This document shows, in pieces, positions 51,359 to 62,214 of a stretch of DNA of 64,000 nucleotides. This DNA is from Aneurinibacillus uraniidurans (GTDB lineage Bacteria; Bacillota; Bacilli; Aneurinibacillales; Aneurinibacillaceae): contig NZ_CP116902.1 in assembly GCF_028471905.1 (NCBI RefSeq), positions 2,516,501 through 2,580,500 on the forward strand, read 5' to 3'. The notes below the pieces were generated by a model. It saw nothing but the letters and a program-made list of their open reading frames with translations. It was not told the origin of the DNA and did no database searches. The translations under genes and the position numbers were made by a program. How positions within the stretch are numbered: position 1 is the stretch's first letter; each line of letters begins with the position of its first letter.

Positions 51359-52201
51359 TCACATCTCTCTTTCCTTCTCTTCCTCCGCCTGTCTGCTTCG
51401 CTTCTCCAGACGCTTCACCTCAATAATTTTCGCCTGAATCGTACGCGATAACTGGCGTAGCTCTATCACATCACCACGGGCACGAATCTCACGGAACTCA
51501 TTCTGAAAAGCAGTCGCCTCCACGACAAAACCACGCTGATACAAATTCTCGATCCCTTGCAAAATACGGGATACCATGTTCGACTTGTATTCAAACATCT
51601 GCTGCGCATCACGAATCTCATCACGAATTTCCGACATCTCCGTATCAAGCAAATGAGCAGCTTCTGCCGTCGTACGCAGACGCTCTCGAATATCGTCTGG
51701 AATATTTCCTTCATATTTATAACTCAACGAGTGCTCAATCGTCGCCCAGAAATTCATCGCCAGCGTACGGATTTGAATCTCGGCCAAAATTTCCTTCTCC
51801 CCGTGCGCAGTCTGTACCGGATAACGGATAATAATGTGATGGCTTCGATATCCACTTGGCTTCTGATTATTTATGTAATCCTTCTCATATACAATCGTCA
51901 TGTCTTTGCCACTGCGCTGATGAACAAGTTCAACCACACGCTCAATATCCTGCACGAACTGACACATGATACGAATTCCAGTTATATCTTCAATTTCTTC
52001 AAGCTGATCAAGCGGAACATTTAACTTGTGCGCTTTCTCTAAAATGCTTGATATTTTTTTAATCCGGCCTGTTACAAACTCAATCGGCGAATATTCGTTA
52101 CGCTTTTTTAACTCTTTGCGAATACTGCGAAACTTCACCTTCAATTCCTCTACGGCCTGTTCATACGGAATGAGGAATTGCTCCCAGCTTCTGTCATCCA
52201 C
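51359..52201 (-). CDS. Small alarmone synthetase (RelQ/YjbM-like) with long C-terminal extension
   Basis: A RelA/SpoT synthetase domain without the hydrolase and regulatory domains of Rel. Visible motifs: R-I-K-K-I-S-S-I-L-E-K, D-I-T-G-I-R-I-M-C-Q-F, K-P-S-G-Y-R-S-H-H, and E-I-Q-I-R-T-L-A-M-N-F-W-A-T-I-E-H. It should transfer pyrophosphate from ATP to GDP or GTP. B. subtilis YjbM is 211 residues; this one is 280, with about 70 extra residues, a charged coiled-coil-like tail R-L-E-K-R-S-R-Q-A-E-E-E-K-E-R. It lies at the right border of the accessory island. Confidence 0.88.
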   Translation of the reverse strand: MDDRSWEQFLIPYEQAVEELKVKFRSIRKELKKRNEYSPIEFVTGRIKKISSILEKAHKLNVPLDQLEEIEDITGIRIMCQFVQDIERVVELVHQRSGKDMTIVYEKDYINNQKPSGYRSHHIIIRYPVQTAHGEKEILAEIQIRTLAMNFWATIEHSLSYKYEGNIPDDIRERLRTTAEAAHLLDTEMSEIRDEIRDAQQMFEYKSNMVSRILQGIENLYQRGFVVEATAFQNEFREIRARGDVIELRQLSRTIQAKIIEVKRLEKRSRQAEEEKEREM

Positions 52202-52369
52202 CAGACATATATCCCCCTTACCTTACTTTCTTGCCTCTGCTGTTCATTATAACAAAAAAGTTTACAAATAGAAGAACTGATAAACTTGTGCAGATGGAAA
52301 ACCTTATTGCCAATCAAAATACACAAGCTTTATAATAAAAAGGAATATCCAAAAAAAAGGAGGAATTAT

Positions 52370-54646
52370 ATGAACCAAACCTTAAAAGACATTGCCCAGG
52401 ATACGCGACTCAAAGAAATTTTCTTGCGTAATCTCTCCTGCACATCCGCCCCATCCCAGATAGGCTCTGATACAGGAGACGATGAAATTGCCGGCTGGTT
52501 TCTCGGAACGCGAGGGGAAAATGCCGAACTTCTCCAGGCGTTTATCCACGAAGCCATCGATGCCGTTGTGCAGGGCCGAAAAAACTTCCACCCCGAAGAT
52601 CCTGCCTATATAACCGAAGAACGGCAAGCTTCTCCCGGCTACCGCTCAGCCGTCCAATCCCTTCAGAATAACTTCAGTCGCATGGCAGCCTTTCTCAACG
52701 AATACGCTCTCCCCTTCTACAGTATGCGCTACCAGGGACATATGATCTGGGATGTTACACTCCCCGCTCTCGTCGGCTACTTCACCACGATGCTGCAAAA
52801 CCCTAACAATGTAACCATCCAAGCCTCTACCGCCACTACCTTTTTTGAAATTATGGTTGGAGCTGACCTATGCAGTATGATCGGCTTCGAAACTAAAAAC
52901 AGCCCGTGGGCCCATCTCACATCTGGCGGCACCGTTGCCAATATGGAATCGATGTGGGCAGCACGCGAAATGAAATTCCTCCCGCCTGTGATCAAAACAG
53001 CACTTCAGAATGAAATTTCCTTCGCACCCGCTATGAATATCACTGTGACCCAACCCAATGGTACAAAAGTACGATTGCTCGATCTCGATAACTGGCAGCT
53101 CCTCAATCTCACCTATGATGAAGTCCTAGCAATTCCCGCTCGAATGGCTGAACTGATTTGCCCAGGCAAATCAGCGGAAGACAAACAAAAAATGGAGCAA
53201 ACAATCTGGACGACACTAACGTGCCAGTATTCCCTGAATACGATCGGGATCGCTGAATATGCCCGTACCTATCTATCCGGTATCCAGTTCCCTGCGGTTG
53301 CCGTTCCTTCCACGAAACACTACTCCTGGGTTAAATCAGCGGCTATCCTTGGATTTGGACGCGGTGGAAACACTGTAGATTTCCAAGTTTTAAATCGCGG
53401 CATTATTAACATCCCCGTTACACCGGAAGCGCGTATGGATACCGCGTACCTGCGTAAAGCACTTGATCAATGTGTGCAGCATAAGATTCCAGTCGTCATG
53501 GTTGTCGCTGTATTTGGCAGCACGGAAGAAAGTGCCGTCGATCCCGTTTTGGATATTTTGACCATTCGGGACGAATATCGTCGTCGACATAACCTGGATT
53601 TTAGCATTCATGTTGATGCGGCATGGGGCGGATACCTATTATCAGCTATCCGCAAAGATTTCGCGCAAGAATGGCCGTTCGATAAAGCCGTTAACGTGAT
53701 TGATGACGATCCGTTCATTTCGGACACAACCAACGTTCCACTTAGCCCGTATGTCATCGAACAAGCCCGACACATTCGCTTCTGCGACTCTGTTACGATT
53801 GACCCGCATAAATGGGGCTACATTCCGTATCCAGCCGGCAGCCTCTCCTACCGTAATGGCAAAACCATTAACCTTATCACATTTGATGCTCCATACATCG
53901 GCACAGGTGATGCCATGAGTTCCATCGGTGAAGCCGCCATCGAAGGTTCGAAACCAGGAGCTGCTGCATCCGCTGTCTTCCTCAGTCACAGCGTTATTCG
54001 TCCCTCTGAGACAGGATACGGCAAGCTCATTAATCGCTCTCTCATTAACGCCAAATTGTTCTACTTGTACCTCCACATCATGGCCAAACAAAATGATCCA
54101 TTTTTCGTCATCCCGCTTGCCGAGCTTCCAGATACCACCTCAACAAATACATCTTCTCTCGCATTCCTTCAAGATCGATTCGTTAACATGTCATATCAGG
54201 ACATCCTTACCAACGAAGAGCTTCGTTCTTACTTCCATCGGATCGGACCGGATCAAAACATCGTAGCTTACGCCTTCAATTACTACCTGCCAGATGGTAC
54301 ACCAAACACGGATATTACACGAATCAACCAATTCAATCAGATGATTTATGAACGCCTCTACCCGGAAGCACACGAAAAAATTCAAGACTTCAATCTCATG
54401 GTAACCATCACAACGTTTAACCGAACCGACTATTATGATTCGTTTATGAATGCGTTCGCTCGCCGTCTGCAAGCAGCCCATCCAGAAGATGTCCTGAGCA
54501 TTAACTGCCTTCGTTCCGTCATCATGGACCCGTGGCTCTCCGATACGTATCAGGGAGAACAACATCTTAATTTCTTCCAAGCTGTTATTATTCCGGTGCT
54601 GCGCGAAACCGTTATACAATGTGCGCATGAGATGCGTGCTATCTAA
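52370..54646 (+). CDS. Large PLP-dependent decarboxylase, tyrosine decarboxylase-like
   Basis: A 758-residue fold-type I enzyme of the group II decarboxylase family. The PLP lysine is Lys481 in D-P-H-K-W-G-Y-I-P-Y-P-A-G, the cofactor aspartate is Asp416 in H-V-D-A-A-W-G-G, and H-Y-S-W (His317) precedes the domain. The middle motif and N-terminal Y-Q-G-H-M-I-W-D match bacterial tyrosine decarboxylases, which are around 620 residues; this protein has about 130 more, mainly after the active site. Substrate is likely an aromatic amino acid but is not proven. AAGGAGGAATTAT precedes ATG 52370. It is followed after 18 bases by an S9 peptidase. Confidence 0.82.
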   Translation: MNQTLKDIAQDTRLKEIFLRNLSCTSAPSQIGSDTGDDEIAGWFLGTRGENAELLQAFIHEAIDAVVQGRKNFHPEDPAYITEERQASPGYRSAVQSLQNNFSRMAAFLNEYALPFYSMRYQGHMIWDVTLPALVGYFTTMLQNPNNVTIQASTATTFFEIMVGADLCSMIGFETKNSPWAHLTSGGTVANMESMWAAREMKFLPPVIKTALQNEISFAPAMNITVTQPNGTKVRLLDLDNWQLLNLTYDEVLAIPARMAELICPGKSAEDKQKMEQTIWTTLTCQYSLNTIGIAEYARTYLSGIQFPAVAVPSTKHYSWVKSAAILGFGRGGNTVDFQVLNRGIINIPVTPEARMDTAYLRKALDQCVQHKIPVVMVVAVFGSTEESAVDPVLDILTIRDEYRRRHNLDFSIHVDAAWGGYLLSAIRKDFAQEWPFDKAVNVIDDDPFISDTTNVPLSPYVIEQARHIRFCDSVTIDPHKWGYIPYPAGSLSYRNGKTINLITFDAPYIGTGDAMSSIGEAAIEGSKPGAAASAVFLSHSVIRPSETGYGKLINRSLINAKLFYLYLHIMAKQNDPFFVIPLAELPDTTSTNTSSLAFLQDRFVNMSYQDILTNEELRSYFHRIGPDQNIVAYAFNYYLPDGTPNTDITRINQFNQMIYERLYPEAHEKIQDFNLMVTITTFNRTDYYDSFMNAFARRLQAAHPEDVLSINCLRSVIMDPWLSDTYQGEQHLNFFQAVIIPVLRETVIQCAHEMRAI

Positions 54647-54664
54647 ATAGTAGGAGGAATACGA

Positions 54665-56746
54665 ATGCCATCTATCAGTAAAGCGCCATACGGGTCCTGG
54701 GTGTCACCAATTACAGCCGATCACGTTGTAGCAGGCGGCATCTCATTCCGGCAGATCGCTGTAGATGAAACAAGTGTATACTGGGTAGAAAGTCGCCCAG
54801 AAGAAAATGGACGTTATGCGATTGTCCGTTATACACTCGCCACAGGAGAAACAGCAGATATACTGCCATCTGAATTCAGTGCTCGTACACTTGTATATGA
54901 ATATGGCGGTGCCTCTATTGCAGCCGAAGAAGGAATCGTGTACTTCTCGAACTATTCACCCACTGCCGCTCATAATGATCAGCGCCTATTCAAGCTAGAG
55001 CCAAATAAATCTCCAACTCCAATCACATCCACATCCGGTATGCGGTACGCAGACGGCGTGATCGATAAAAAACGAAATCGACTTATCTGCATTCGGGAAG
55101 ACCACACAACAACTGCCCGTTATCCAATCACCACCATTACCGCAATCGATGAGACAGGAGAGCACGTTCTCATTTCGGGACATGATTTTTATGCCTCGCC
55201 TGCTCTGAATCCAGAAGGGACACAACTAGCCTGGATCTCATGGGATTTCCCACATATGCCCTGGGATCATACAGAGCTATGGGTAGCTGATATAGACGAG
55301 AATGGCTCACTACACAATCAGCGAAACATCTCGTATGACTTCCGAGATACTCCTGATCCAATCCGAAGCGGGGCCGCATTCAGCCAGCCGCGCTGGTCAC
55401 CAGACGGCACCTTGTATTTCGCTGTAGATCGAGCGCCAGCATCTTACCCTGATCGTGACGACTGGTGGAGCCTATATCGGTTTACAAACAATCAGATTGA
55501 ACTCGTTTCATCTGGCGCACCCGAACATGTCGAATTTAGCGATGCGTTATGGTCACTCGGACTGTCTACGTATACCTTCCTATCCGAAACCGAGCTCATT
55601 GCTGCCTATAATGAACAAGGGACGTGGAAGCTAGCATCGATCGATACTGGAACAAAGACATTCACTCCACTTCCGATCACCCTTACTGCTAATCGTACGG
55701 AGGAGTCAGTCACTGATTTTACGGAATTGCACGCGATTGACGGAAAGCTTGTATTTACAGCCGGTTCACATGCTTTTCCATCTGCGATTGCACTATTTGA
55801 TCCAGCCACACAAAAAACAACGGTGCTCAAGTACACACAACCCGTCACCACTTTCGAAAGTTTACTCCCTTACACCTCAAGACCAATTCCGATCACATTT
55901 CCGACAGGAGAGGACGGATTGGCAGAGGCACATGCTTTTTATTACCCGCCTACTAACCCAGCGTATAACGGAGCCGATGGAGAGAAGCCGCCGCTTCTCA
56001 TTAAGGCTCATGGCGGGCCAACCGCCGCGACCGTACCGGTTCGCTCGCTTGACATTCAGTATTTTACAAGCCGGGGATTTGCTGTAGCCGATATTAACTA
56101 CCGGGGCAGCACAGGCTTTGGCCGTAAATACCGCCTGTCTTTGTATCGGAACTGGGGGATTTACGATCGAGATGACTGCATTAATGCCGCTCTCTATTTG
56201 GCGAACTCCCCTGATCCGAAGATGACAATTGATATAAACCGGGTCGTAACACGCGGCGGAAGTGCCGGCGGATACTTGACACTTGTGCTCGCTACCTTCT
56301 CATCTGGTATTTGCCGAGCTGGAGCAAGCTATTATGGCATCTCGAATCTGCAGACACTGATAGAAGACACCCATAAATTCGAAGCAGAATACCCATGGCT
56401 TCTCGTCGCCCCACCAACTACACACGTCAAAGAATACCAAATGCGATCACCGATCGATAATATCCCGCTACTAGATACACCAATGATTTTCTTCCAGGGG
56501 CTGCAGGATAAAGTCGTGCCACCTGCTCAGTCGGAAAAAATGTTTAATCAACTTAAAGCGAATGGCAAACCTGTGGCAATGCTAACATTTGCTGATGAGC
56601 AGCACGGCTTCCGCATTGCCGCAAACATCAAGCGAGCACTAGAAGCTGAGTTATACTTTTATTCACAAATTCTTGGCTTCAAGCCAGCGGATCCCCTACA
56701 GCCTGTTCCGATTGAAAACTGGCCGCCTGCCGCTGTGCAAATCTAG
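54665..56746 (+). CDS. S9 family prolyl oligopeptidase / acylaminoacyl peptidase
   Basis: A 693-residue serine peptidase of family S9C. The N-terminal part is a beta-propeller with several W-S-P-D-G-type blades; the C-terminal alpha/beta-hydrolase has the triad Ser533 (G-G-S-A-G-G-Y), Asp615 (L-Q-D-K-V-V-P) and His647 (E-Q-H-G-F-R). No signal peptide, so it should act on peptides inside the cell. AGGAGGAATACGA precedes the ATG, 18 bases after the decarboxylase stop, so the two are an operon: peptide breakdown could feed the decarboxylase, which is inference. Confidence 0.9.
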   Translation: MPSISKAPYGSWVSPITADHVVAGGISFRQIAVDETSVYWVESRPEENGRYAIVRYTLATGETADILPSEFSARTLVYEYGGASIAAEEGIVYFSNYSPTAAHNDQRLFKLEPNKSPTPITSTSGMRYADGVIDKKRNRLICIREDHTTTARYPITTITAIDETGEHVLISGHDFYASPALNPEGTQLAWISWDFPHMPWDHTELWVADIDENGSLHNQRNISYDFRDTPDPIRSGAAFSQPRWSPDGTLYFAVDRAPASYPDRDDWWSLYRFTNNQIELVSSGAPEHVEFSDALWSLGLSTYTFLSETELIAAYNEQGTWKLASIDTGTKTFTPLPITLTANRTEESVTDFTELHAIDGKLVFTAGSHAFPSAIALFDPATQKTTVLKYTQPVTTFESLLPYTSRPIPITFPTGEDGLAEAHAFYYPPTNPAYNGADGEKPPLLIKAHGGPTAATVPVRSLDIQYFTSRGFAVADINYRGSTGFGRKYRLSLYRNWGIYDRDDCINAALYLANSPDPKMTIDINRVVTRGGSAGGYLTLVLATFSSGICRAGASYYGISNLQTLIEDTHKFEAEYPWLLVAPPTTHVKEYQMRSPIDNIPLLDTPMIFFQGLQDKVVPPAQSEKMFNQLKANGKPVAMLTFADEQHGFRIAANIKRALEAELYFYSQILGFKPADPLQPVPIENWPPAAVQI

Positions 56747-56754
56747 ACGCATAA

Positions 56755-56790
56755 CAAAAAGGAACGGTGCGAGATGACCGTTCCTTTTTT
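56755..56790. terminator. Bidirectional terminator between peptidase and chemoreceptor
   Basis: GGAACGGT/ACCGTTCC stem with AAAAA on the left and TTTTTT on the right; serves the convergent peptidase and chemoreceptor genes. Confidence 0.88.
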
Positions 56791-56804
56791 GTCTGCTTTC
56801 ATTA

Positions 56805-58871
56805 TTAACTTACCTTAAAATAATTCGCTTTCTGCAACAAATGATTAGACATTGTATTCAAGTCTTCAATCGATGCGATCACTTCTTCTATAGAAGCTGT
56901 CTGTTGCTGTGATGAGTGATTGACCTGTTCAGTAACCGTAACCGACTGCCTAGTTATAGAAGCAATCAGTTCAATGGAACCTACGACACTTTCTTTCAGA
57001 TGATCTACATCCCGGACATTTTTCTCCAGCTTATCGATTTCCTGCGCTACTCGTTCCACCGATGCTTCCATATCATAAAAAATTGGCAATGTATTTTCAA
57101 GTGAGCGATTCACTTCATCCGCTGTATGCACAGACGTGTTCATCGTATTGCTCAAATCGGCGATCACTGCACGAATCTGCGTGATAATCGTCTGCACTTC
57201 CCCCGTTGCATCGGACGATTGCTCAGCCAGCTTACGCACTTCATCAGATACGACTGCAAACCCTTTACCGGCCTCCCCGGCACGAGCTGCTTCTATAGCA
57301 GCATTCAGAGCAAGCAGGTTCGTCTGCCGGGAGATCGAGTTAATCGTCTCGATGATCGCTCCAATCGAGTGAGACATTTTGGACAATTGTTCAATTCCTT
57401 TACCAACCTGCAAATTCGCTTCTGTGTTCGTACTGAACTTATCCTGCAACTGCCTCATCGCTTGAATACCTTCTCCGTTTTTATGCTCCATTACTTTTGC
57501 CTGATAAGAAACAATATCTGTCTCCTGCTTCATACTCTGAATCGTAGCGGACAGTTTCTCTGTCTCCTGCACACATTCTTCCGTATTACGAGATTGGGTT
57601 ACCGCACCAGCTGCCACTTCATGAATACTGTGGGAGATTTCCTCGCTGGCAGCTCCAACCTCTTCAGCAGATGCAGCAATCGTAGCAGAAGAATCCGTAA
57701 CCGTCCGAGCTGCATGCTGCACCTCTCGTACAAGCATGCGCAAGTTTTCAATCATCGTATTAAACGCGCAGCTCAACTGCCCTACTTCATCTTTTGAGTA
57801 AGAATCGATTTGAGCGGTTAAATCCCCTTCCGCAGCCCGATTCACACTAGATGTAAGCCGGGTAAGTGGGCGGGAGATGGAACGAGAAATAAGCAGGCTC
57901 CAGATGATCGCACCAACGATCCCTCCTGCCATAAGCATGAACAACAGGGAGCGCAATGACAGCAAGTCTTTGTAAATCTCCTTCTCTTCTGGCTCAATAA
58001 CAATCGTCCAACCATTGGAAATCCGGGCATACGCAACACTTTTCTCAGCTCCGTCTGCTTCGTAATTCAACACGCCGTACGCCTTCTTGCCCATCTGCTC
58101 GACAACAGAGGCAAGTCTACTATTATCTGATTTGGCCAGATTATCTTTAATGGTCAGTTTCGGATGAACCAAATAGTTATAATTCTCATTAACAAGTGTC
58201 GCATAGCCCGTGTCATATACTTTCACCTGCCGAATTTCCTGCTGGATTACAGAGAAATCCAGATCTACCCCGGCCACACCAATCAGCACACCATCTTTAT
58301 AGATTGGCTCCGTATATGAAATGAGCTCTTTCTTAATAAACAGGTCTTGATACGGTTCACTCCATACCCCCTTCTTCTCTTTGATTGGACGATAATACCA
58401 GGCCATGTCCTTATTATTTGGGTCAAATTGATCAATTTTGGCGATGGTTTGTTTAGTGAATGTATTGTCAGTACCTGTTTTCATGAACCAGGAATAATGC
58501 AGCGTGTTCGTTAAAGCCGGGTCAATTACAATATAAGCCCCAATAATACCCGGTGTACTCTCCCCGAACTGTTTAACAACCGGATCAAGACGTGCTTCAT
58601 ATTTTTTCAGATAATCCGGATCTTTGCGCAGCTCCTTCATATCAAATGAAGAAAGACCCACCGTGGCAATCCCGTCAATGGAACCCTGGATTTTTTCGAC
58701 GGAGCCGTTAAATTTATTGGCGATACTTTGTGACATGTACAGCAATTTATCCTCCGCTTCTTTTTTCAACGCCTTTTCGCTTTGAGACAGACTAATCCCG
58801 CCGATTGCTACCGCAATAATAATGGAGCAGGACAGAATCGCCACCATAAATTTCGTACCAATTTTATTCAT
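56805..58871 (-). CDS. Methyl-accepting chemotaxis protein, dCache sensor
   Basis: A 688-residue chemoreceptor: membrane span at residues 9-29, a large outside dCache domain ([16 protein letters not shown]), a second span near 310-332, a HAMP domain ([12 protein letters not shown]), and the signalling hairpin with [21 protein letters not shown]. The dCache D-L-D-F motif region suggests amino acid-like ligands, but the ligand cannot be named. CheR, its methylating enzyme, is encoded at 18.9 kb. No adjacent chemotaxis genes. Confidence 0.93.
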   Translation of the reverse strand: MNKIGTKFMVAILSCSIIIAVAIGGISLSQSEKALKKEAEDKLLYMSQSIANKFNGSVEKIQGSIDGIATVGLSSFDMKELRKDPDYLKKYEARLDPVVKQFGESTPGIIGAYIVIDPALTNTLHYSWFMKTGTDNTFTKQTIAKIDQFDPNNKDMAWYYRPIKEKKGVWSEPYQDLFIKKELISYTEPIYKDGVLIGVAGVDLDFSVIQQEIRQVKVYDTGYATLVNENYNYLVHPKLTIKDNLAKSDNSRLASVVEQMGKKAYGVLNYEADGAEKSVAYARISNGWTIVIEPEEKEIYKDLLSLRSLLFMLMAGGIVGAIIWSLLISRSISRPLTRLTSSVNRAAEGDLTAQIDSYSKDEVGQLSCAFNTMIENLRMLVREVQHAARTVTDSSATIAASAEEVGAASEEISHSIHEVAAGAVTQSRNTEECVQETEKLSATIQSMKQETDIVSYQAKVMEHKNGEGIQAMRQLQDKFSTNTEANLQVGKGIEQLSKMSHSIGAIIETINSISRQTNLLALNAAIEAARAGEAGKGFAVVSDEVRKLAEQSSDATGEVQTIITQIRAVIADLSNTMNTSVHTADEVNRSLENTLPIFYDMEASVERVAQEIDKLEKNVRDVDHLKESVVGSIELIASITRQSVTVTEQVNHSSQQQTASIEEVIASIEDLNTMSNHLLQKANYFKVS

Positions 58872-59285
58872 CTCTTCCCTCCTGGTTTTTTATCTCTGAC
58901 TTGTATCGTGATCCGGAATGATTCCGGGCAAGCAGTATGAAAGTGGATTCGTATGTAGAGTATGTGTACGTTCAGATGGTAGTCTAAGCAAAAGAGGTGT
59001 AACTACAGAAGTTTGGATAGATGCAAAAATAAGAGGATGATAAAGAGTAAGGCTGAGGAATAATTATCTGACTATATTTTATTATAGCAAATTTCAGACT
59101 ATAGGATACTATATCTCGATATAAAAAAAGCCATTATCTTTAGTAATTAAAGAATAATGACTTTTCATCATTATATATGGTATCCGAAAGTTAAGTGAGA
59201 CAAATTCCGGTTCCAATGCTAAAAAATGAATAAAGATGAACCGGAGGGAAATATTACGTAAAAAAGATAAGAGAGCGGTGGAAAT
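58872..59285. other. Divergent intergenic region between chemoreceptor and lut operon
   Basis: About 410 AT-rich bases without a gene. It holds a perfect palindrome CCGGAAT-x-ATTCCGG (58913-58927) close to the chemoreceptor start, an imperfect hairpin with a minus-strand T-run at 59121-59165, and the inverted pair TCCGGTTC / GAACCGGA about 20 bases apart near 59200-59250, just before lutA, which could be an operator. No clear promoter boxes could be assigned. Confidence 0.45.
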
Positions 59286-60038
59286 GTGAAAGTTTCTATA
59301 TTTATCACTTGTATTGTAGATGTCATGTATCCGAAAGTCGGAAAGGATATGATGGAAATCCTCCAGCGGTTGGGTTGTGAAGTAGATTTCCCTGCTGCTC
59401 AGACCTGCTGTGGACAACCTGCCTTTAATAGTGGCTATCACAAAGATACGAAAGACCTTGCAAAGCATATGATTCAAGTTTTTGAAGACTCCGATTATGT
59501 CGTTGCCCCTTCTGGATCTTGCACCTTAATGGTACATGACTATCACAATTTATTTTCTGCACCAGAAGATGAAGAATGGCGAGAAAAAGCAAAACGACTT
59601 GCGGAAAAGACGTATGAGCTTACCCAATTTATTGTTGATATCCTGGGCGTGGAAGATGTGGGGGCAGAGTTGCACGGGACAGCAACGATGCACAGGTCGT
59701 GCCACATGACTCGACTCTTGAACATTAAAGAACCCCCAACGAAACTCCTAAGTCATGTAAAAGGACTGGAAATGGTTCCCTTGCCGCATAATTATGACTG
59801 TTGCGGATTTGGGGGAACTTTTTCCGTGAAAATGGTTCCCATTTCAGAACAAATGGTTGATGAGAAAGTTCATCACATTGAAGGTACTGGTGCCAATTTA
59901 TTAATTGGGGCAGATTGCAGTTGCCTAATGAATATTCAAGGACGCATGTCCCGGCTAGGGAACCAGATGCGCGTCATGCATATCGCAGAAGTTTTAAACC
60001 ATCGGGAAGGCAGTGATCAAACGTGGGAATCAAAATAG
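59286..60038 (+). CDS. lutA: L-lactate oxidation complex subunit LutA
   Basis: A 250-residue iron-sulfur protein with two CCG-type domains: [11 protein letters not shown] and [11 protein letters not shown], each carrying cysteine pairs for Fe-S or haem-disulfide type clusters. It is one of three subunits (LutABC) that oxidise L-lactate to pyruvate. The start is GTG at 59286 with GGTGG before it; an ATG two bases earlier is in another frame. It overlaps lutB by 16 bases. Confidence 0.93.
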   Translation: MKVSIFITCIVDVMYPKVGKDMMEILQRLGCEVDFPAAQTCCGQPAFNSGYHKDTKDLAKHMIQVFEDSDYVVAPSGSCTLMVHDYHNLFSAPEDEEWREKAKRLAEKTYELTQFIVDILGVEDVGAELHGTATMHRSCHMTRLLNIKEPPTKLLSHVKGLEMVPLPHNYDCCGFGGTFSVKMVPISEQMVDEKVHHIEGTGANLLIGADCSCLMNIQGRMSRLGNQMRVMHIAEVLNHREGSDQTWESK

Positions 60039-61465
60039 GAGAAAAATCGTTTTTTCCACGTGTTGAAGAAGGTATTAAGGACGAGGGAATGCGTAAAGCA
60101 GTGAGGTCCGCGCAAGACCGGCTTCGTTCCATGAAACTCCGAGCGACTGATGAATTGGGGCATTGGGAGGATTGGCGGCTGTTAGGAGAACAGATTCGAA
60201 AACATACTGTGGAGAATTTAGATTATTACCTTTACCAATTGAGCGAAAACATTGAGAAAAATGGCGGACACGTATTTTTTGCAAAAACAGCAAAAGAAGC
60301 CCGTGAATATGTCCAAAAGGTTGTGCAGCAAAAAAAGGCAACAAAAGCCGTTAAATCGAAGTCAATGGTAACGGAAGAAATTAGCCTGAATAATGCACTA
60401 AATGAAATTGGTTGTGAAGTTTTGGAGACAGATTTAGCAGAGTTTATCCTGCAAACGGATGACCACGATGAACCTTCACACATCGTTGTACCGTGCCTGC
60501 ACAAGGACAGAGAGAAGATTCGCCAAGTATTTAAAGAAAAACTCGGTTATGAAGGCACATCAAAACCGGAGGAAATGGCGGGATTTGTACGTGAACAGCT
60601 TCGTCATAAATTCTTCGAGGCGGACATTGGCATAACTGGATGTAACTTTGCTGTGGCTGAATCCGGCTCCTTCGCGATTGTGGCGAATGAAGGAAATGAA
60701 CGTCTAACAACAACATTACCAAAAACACTTATTACTGTCATGGGCATGGAACGAATTGTTCCAACATGGGAGGAGCTAGATATTGTTGTTAGCCTGTTGT
60801 GCAGGAGTGCTGTAGGGCAAAAGCTGACTAGCTACATCACATTGTTTACTGAGCCAGGTGGAAGATCGACAGGAGATGGACCTGAGGAATTTCATCTAGT
60901 CATTGTCGATAATGGACGCTCCAACATGCTGGGCACGGAATTTCAAAGTACACTGCACTGCATTCGCTGCGCTTCCTGTATTAACGTCTGCCCAATCTAT
61001 CGACATATAGGGGGACACGCTTATGGATCCATTTATCCAGGCCCAATCGGTGCCGTGTTAACTCCGTGGCTTGCAGATTATAAAGAGTATAAGGATCTCC
61101 CATATGCCTCGAGTTTATGCGGGGCCTGCACAGAGGCATGCCCAGTAAAAATCCCGTTACATGAATTGCTTATCAAACACCGGAGAAAAATTGTTGAGGA
61201 TGAGAACTTGGCCCCCTTCCCTGAAAAGATGGCAATGATGGCCTTCACAGTCGCAGCGAAGTCTCCAAAAATGTTCCAATATGGTTCAAAATTAGCACCA
61301 ACGTTATTATTCCCGTTCACCAATAAGCAAGATCACACGATTCATGAGGGGCCAGGCCCAATCAAGCCATGGACGGAGATACGAGATCTTCCTGCACCAG
61401 CTAAGGAGACTTTTCATAAATGGTATCAACGTCAGCAGGAGGAACGAACCAATGGCGATCTATAA
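60023..61465 (+). CDS. lutB: L-lactate oxidation complex subunit LutB
   Basis: A 480-residue protein with a LutB N-terminal domain ([20 protein letters not shown]) and a ferredoxin-like part holding two [4Fe-4S] motifs: [12 protein letters not shown] and [13 protein letters not shown]. It closely follows the B. subtilis LutB pattern. It appears to start with GTG at 60023 inside the end of lutA, with only a weak ribosome site, so translation is probably coupled. It overlaps lutC by 14 bases. Confidence 0.94.
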   Translation: MGIKIGEKSFFPRVEEGIKDEGMRKAVRSAQDRLRSMKLRATDELGHWEDWRLLGEQIRKHTVENLDYYLYQLSENIEKNGGHVFFAKTAKEAREYVQKVVQQKKATKAVKSKSMVTEEISLNNALNEIGCEVLETDLAEFILQTDDHDEPSHIVVPCLHKDREKIRQVFKEKLGYEGTSKPEEMAGFVREQLRHKFFEADIGITGCNFAVAESGSFAIVANEGNERLTTTLPKTLITVMGMERIVPTWEELDIVVSLLCRSAVGQKLTSYITLFTEPGGRSTGDGPEEFHLVIVDNGRSNMLGTEFQSTLHCIRCASCINVCPIYRHIGGHAYGSIYPGPIGAVLTPWLADYKEYKDLPYASSLCGACTEACPVKIPLHELLIKHRRKIVEDENLAPFPEKMAMMAFTVAAKSPKMFQYGSKLAPTLLFPFTNKQDHTIHEGPGPIKPWTEIRDLPAPAKETFHKWYQRQQEERTNGDL

Positions 61466-62165
61466 CAGAGAAGAGTTTCTAAGCAGAATCGCAGAAAAAC
61501 TTGGGCGTGAGCAAAAAATAGAGTCAGTTAATCGTCCAACCTGGACAACAGCCCCTCATTTAGAGTTGTATCGAGATTTTTCCAAAGACGACCTGGTAAA
61601 CATGTTCGAAACTCAATGCGATGTCATCCATACCCATTTTAAACAAACGTCAGTGGCAGAACTTCCACACCTTTTACGGGAATGTTTCGATGAACTGAAT
61701 GCCCAAAAGGTTGTGATTGCAGGAGACCCGAGAATCGAAGAATATGGTTTGAATCGTTTTTTTACAAAACTAACTGAATCAGATTTTTATGTACATACAT
61801 GGGAAGCGGACAAAGGGGATGAAAATATTGAGTTTGCAGCAAACGCAGATGTTGGAATTACCTTTAGTGATATTACCTTGGCTGAATCCGGAACCGTTGT
61901 TTTATTGAATGACAGTGGTGGAAAAGGGAGATCTGTTAGTTTGCTGCCGAGAACCTACATCGCCATCATACCGAAAAGTTCCTTTGTTCCGCGCATGACT
62001 CAGGCAATGCAGCAAATCCATATTAGGGTAAATGAAGGAAAGTTACTCCCTTCGTGTATTAATTTAATATCAGGCCCTAGTAATAGTGCAGATATTGAGA
62101 TGAATCTCATTGTTGGTGTGCATGGGCCCGTAAGAGCAACATATATCGTTGTTTCAGACAAATGA
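61452..62165 (+). CDS. lutC: L-lactate oxidation complex subunit LutC
   Basis: A 237-residue LUD-domain protein: [15 protein letters not shown] near the start, then [15 protein letters not shown] and [11 protein letters not shown] in the core. GGAGGAACGAACC precedes ATG 61452, which lies in the end of lutB. The longer frame would start within lutB and lacks support. LutC completes the lactate oxidation complex. Confidence 0.94.
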   Translation: MAIYNREEFLSRIAEKLGREQKIESVNRPTWTTAPHLELYRDFSKDDLVNMFETQCDVIHTHFKQTSVAELPHLLRECFDELNAQKVVIAGDPRIEEYGLNRFFTKLTESDFYVHTWEADKGDENIEFAANADVGITFSDITLAESGTVVLLNDSGGKGRSVSLLPRTYIAIIPKSSFVPRMTQAMQQIHIRVNEGKLLPSCINLISGPSNSADIEMNLIVGVHGPVRATYIVVSDK

Positions 62166-62214
62166 ATAGTGGCAACTGATGACAACAAAATACTTTTTAT
62201 AAAAGGAGATCAGC

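Noticed and set aside
59109-59477. A 122-codon minus-strand open frame
   Set aside because: It is antisense to the start of lutA and crosses the intergenic hairpins; no ribosome site.
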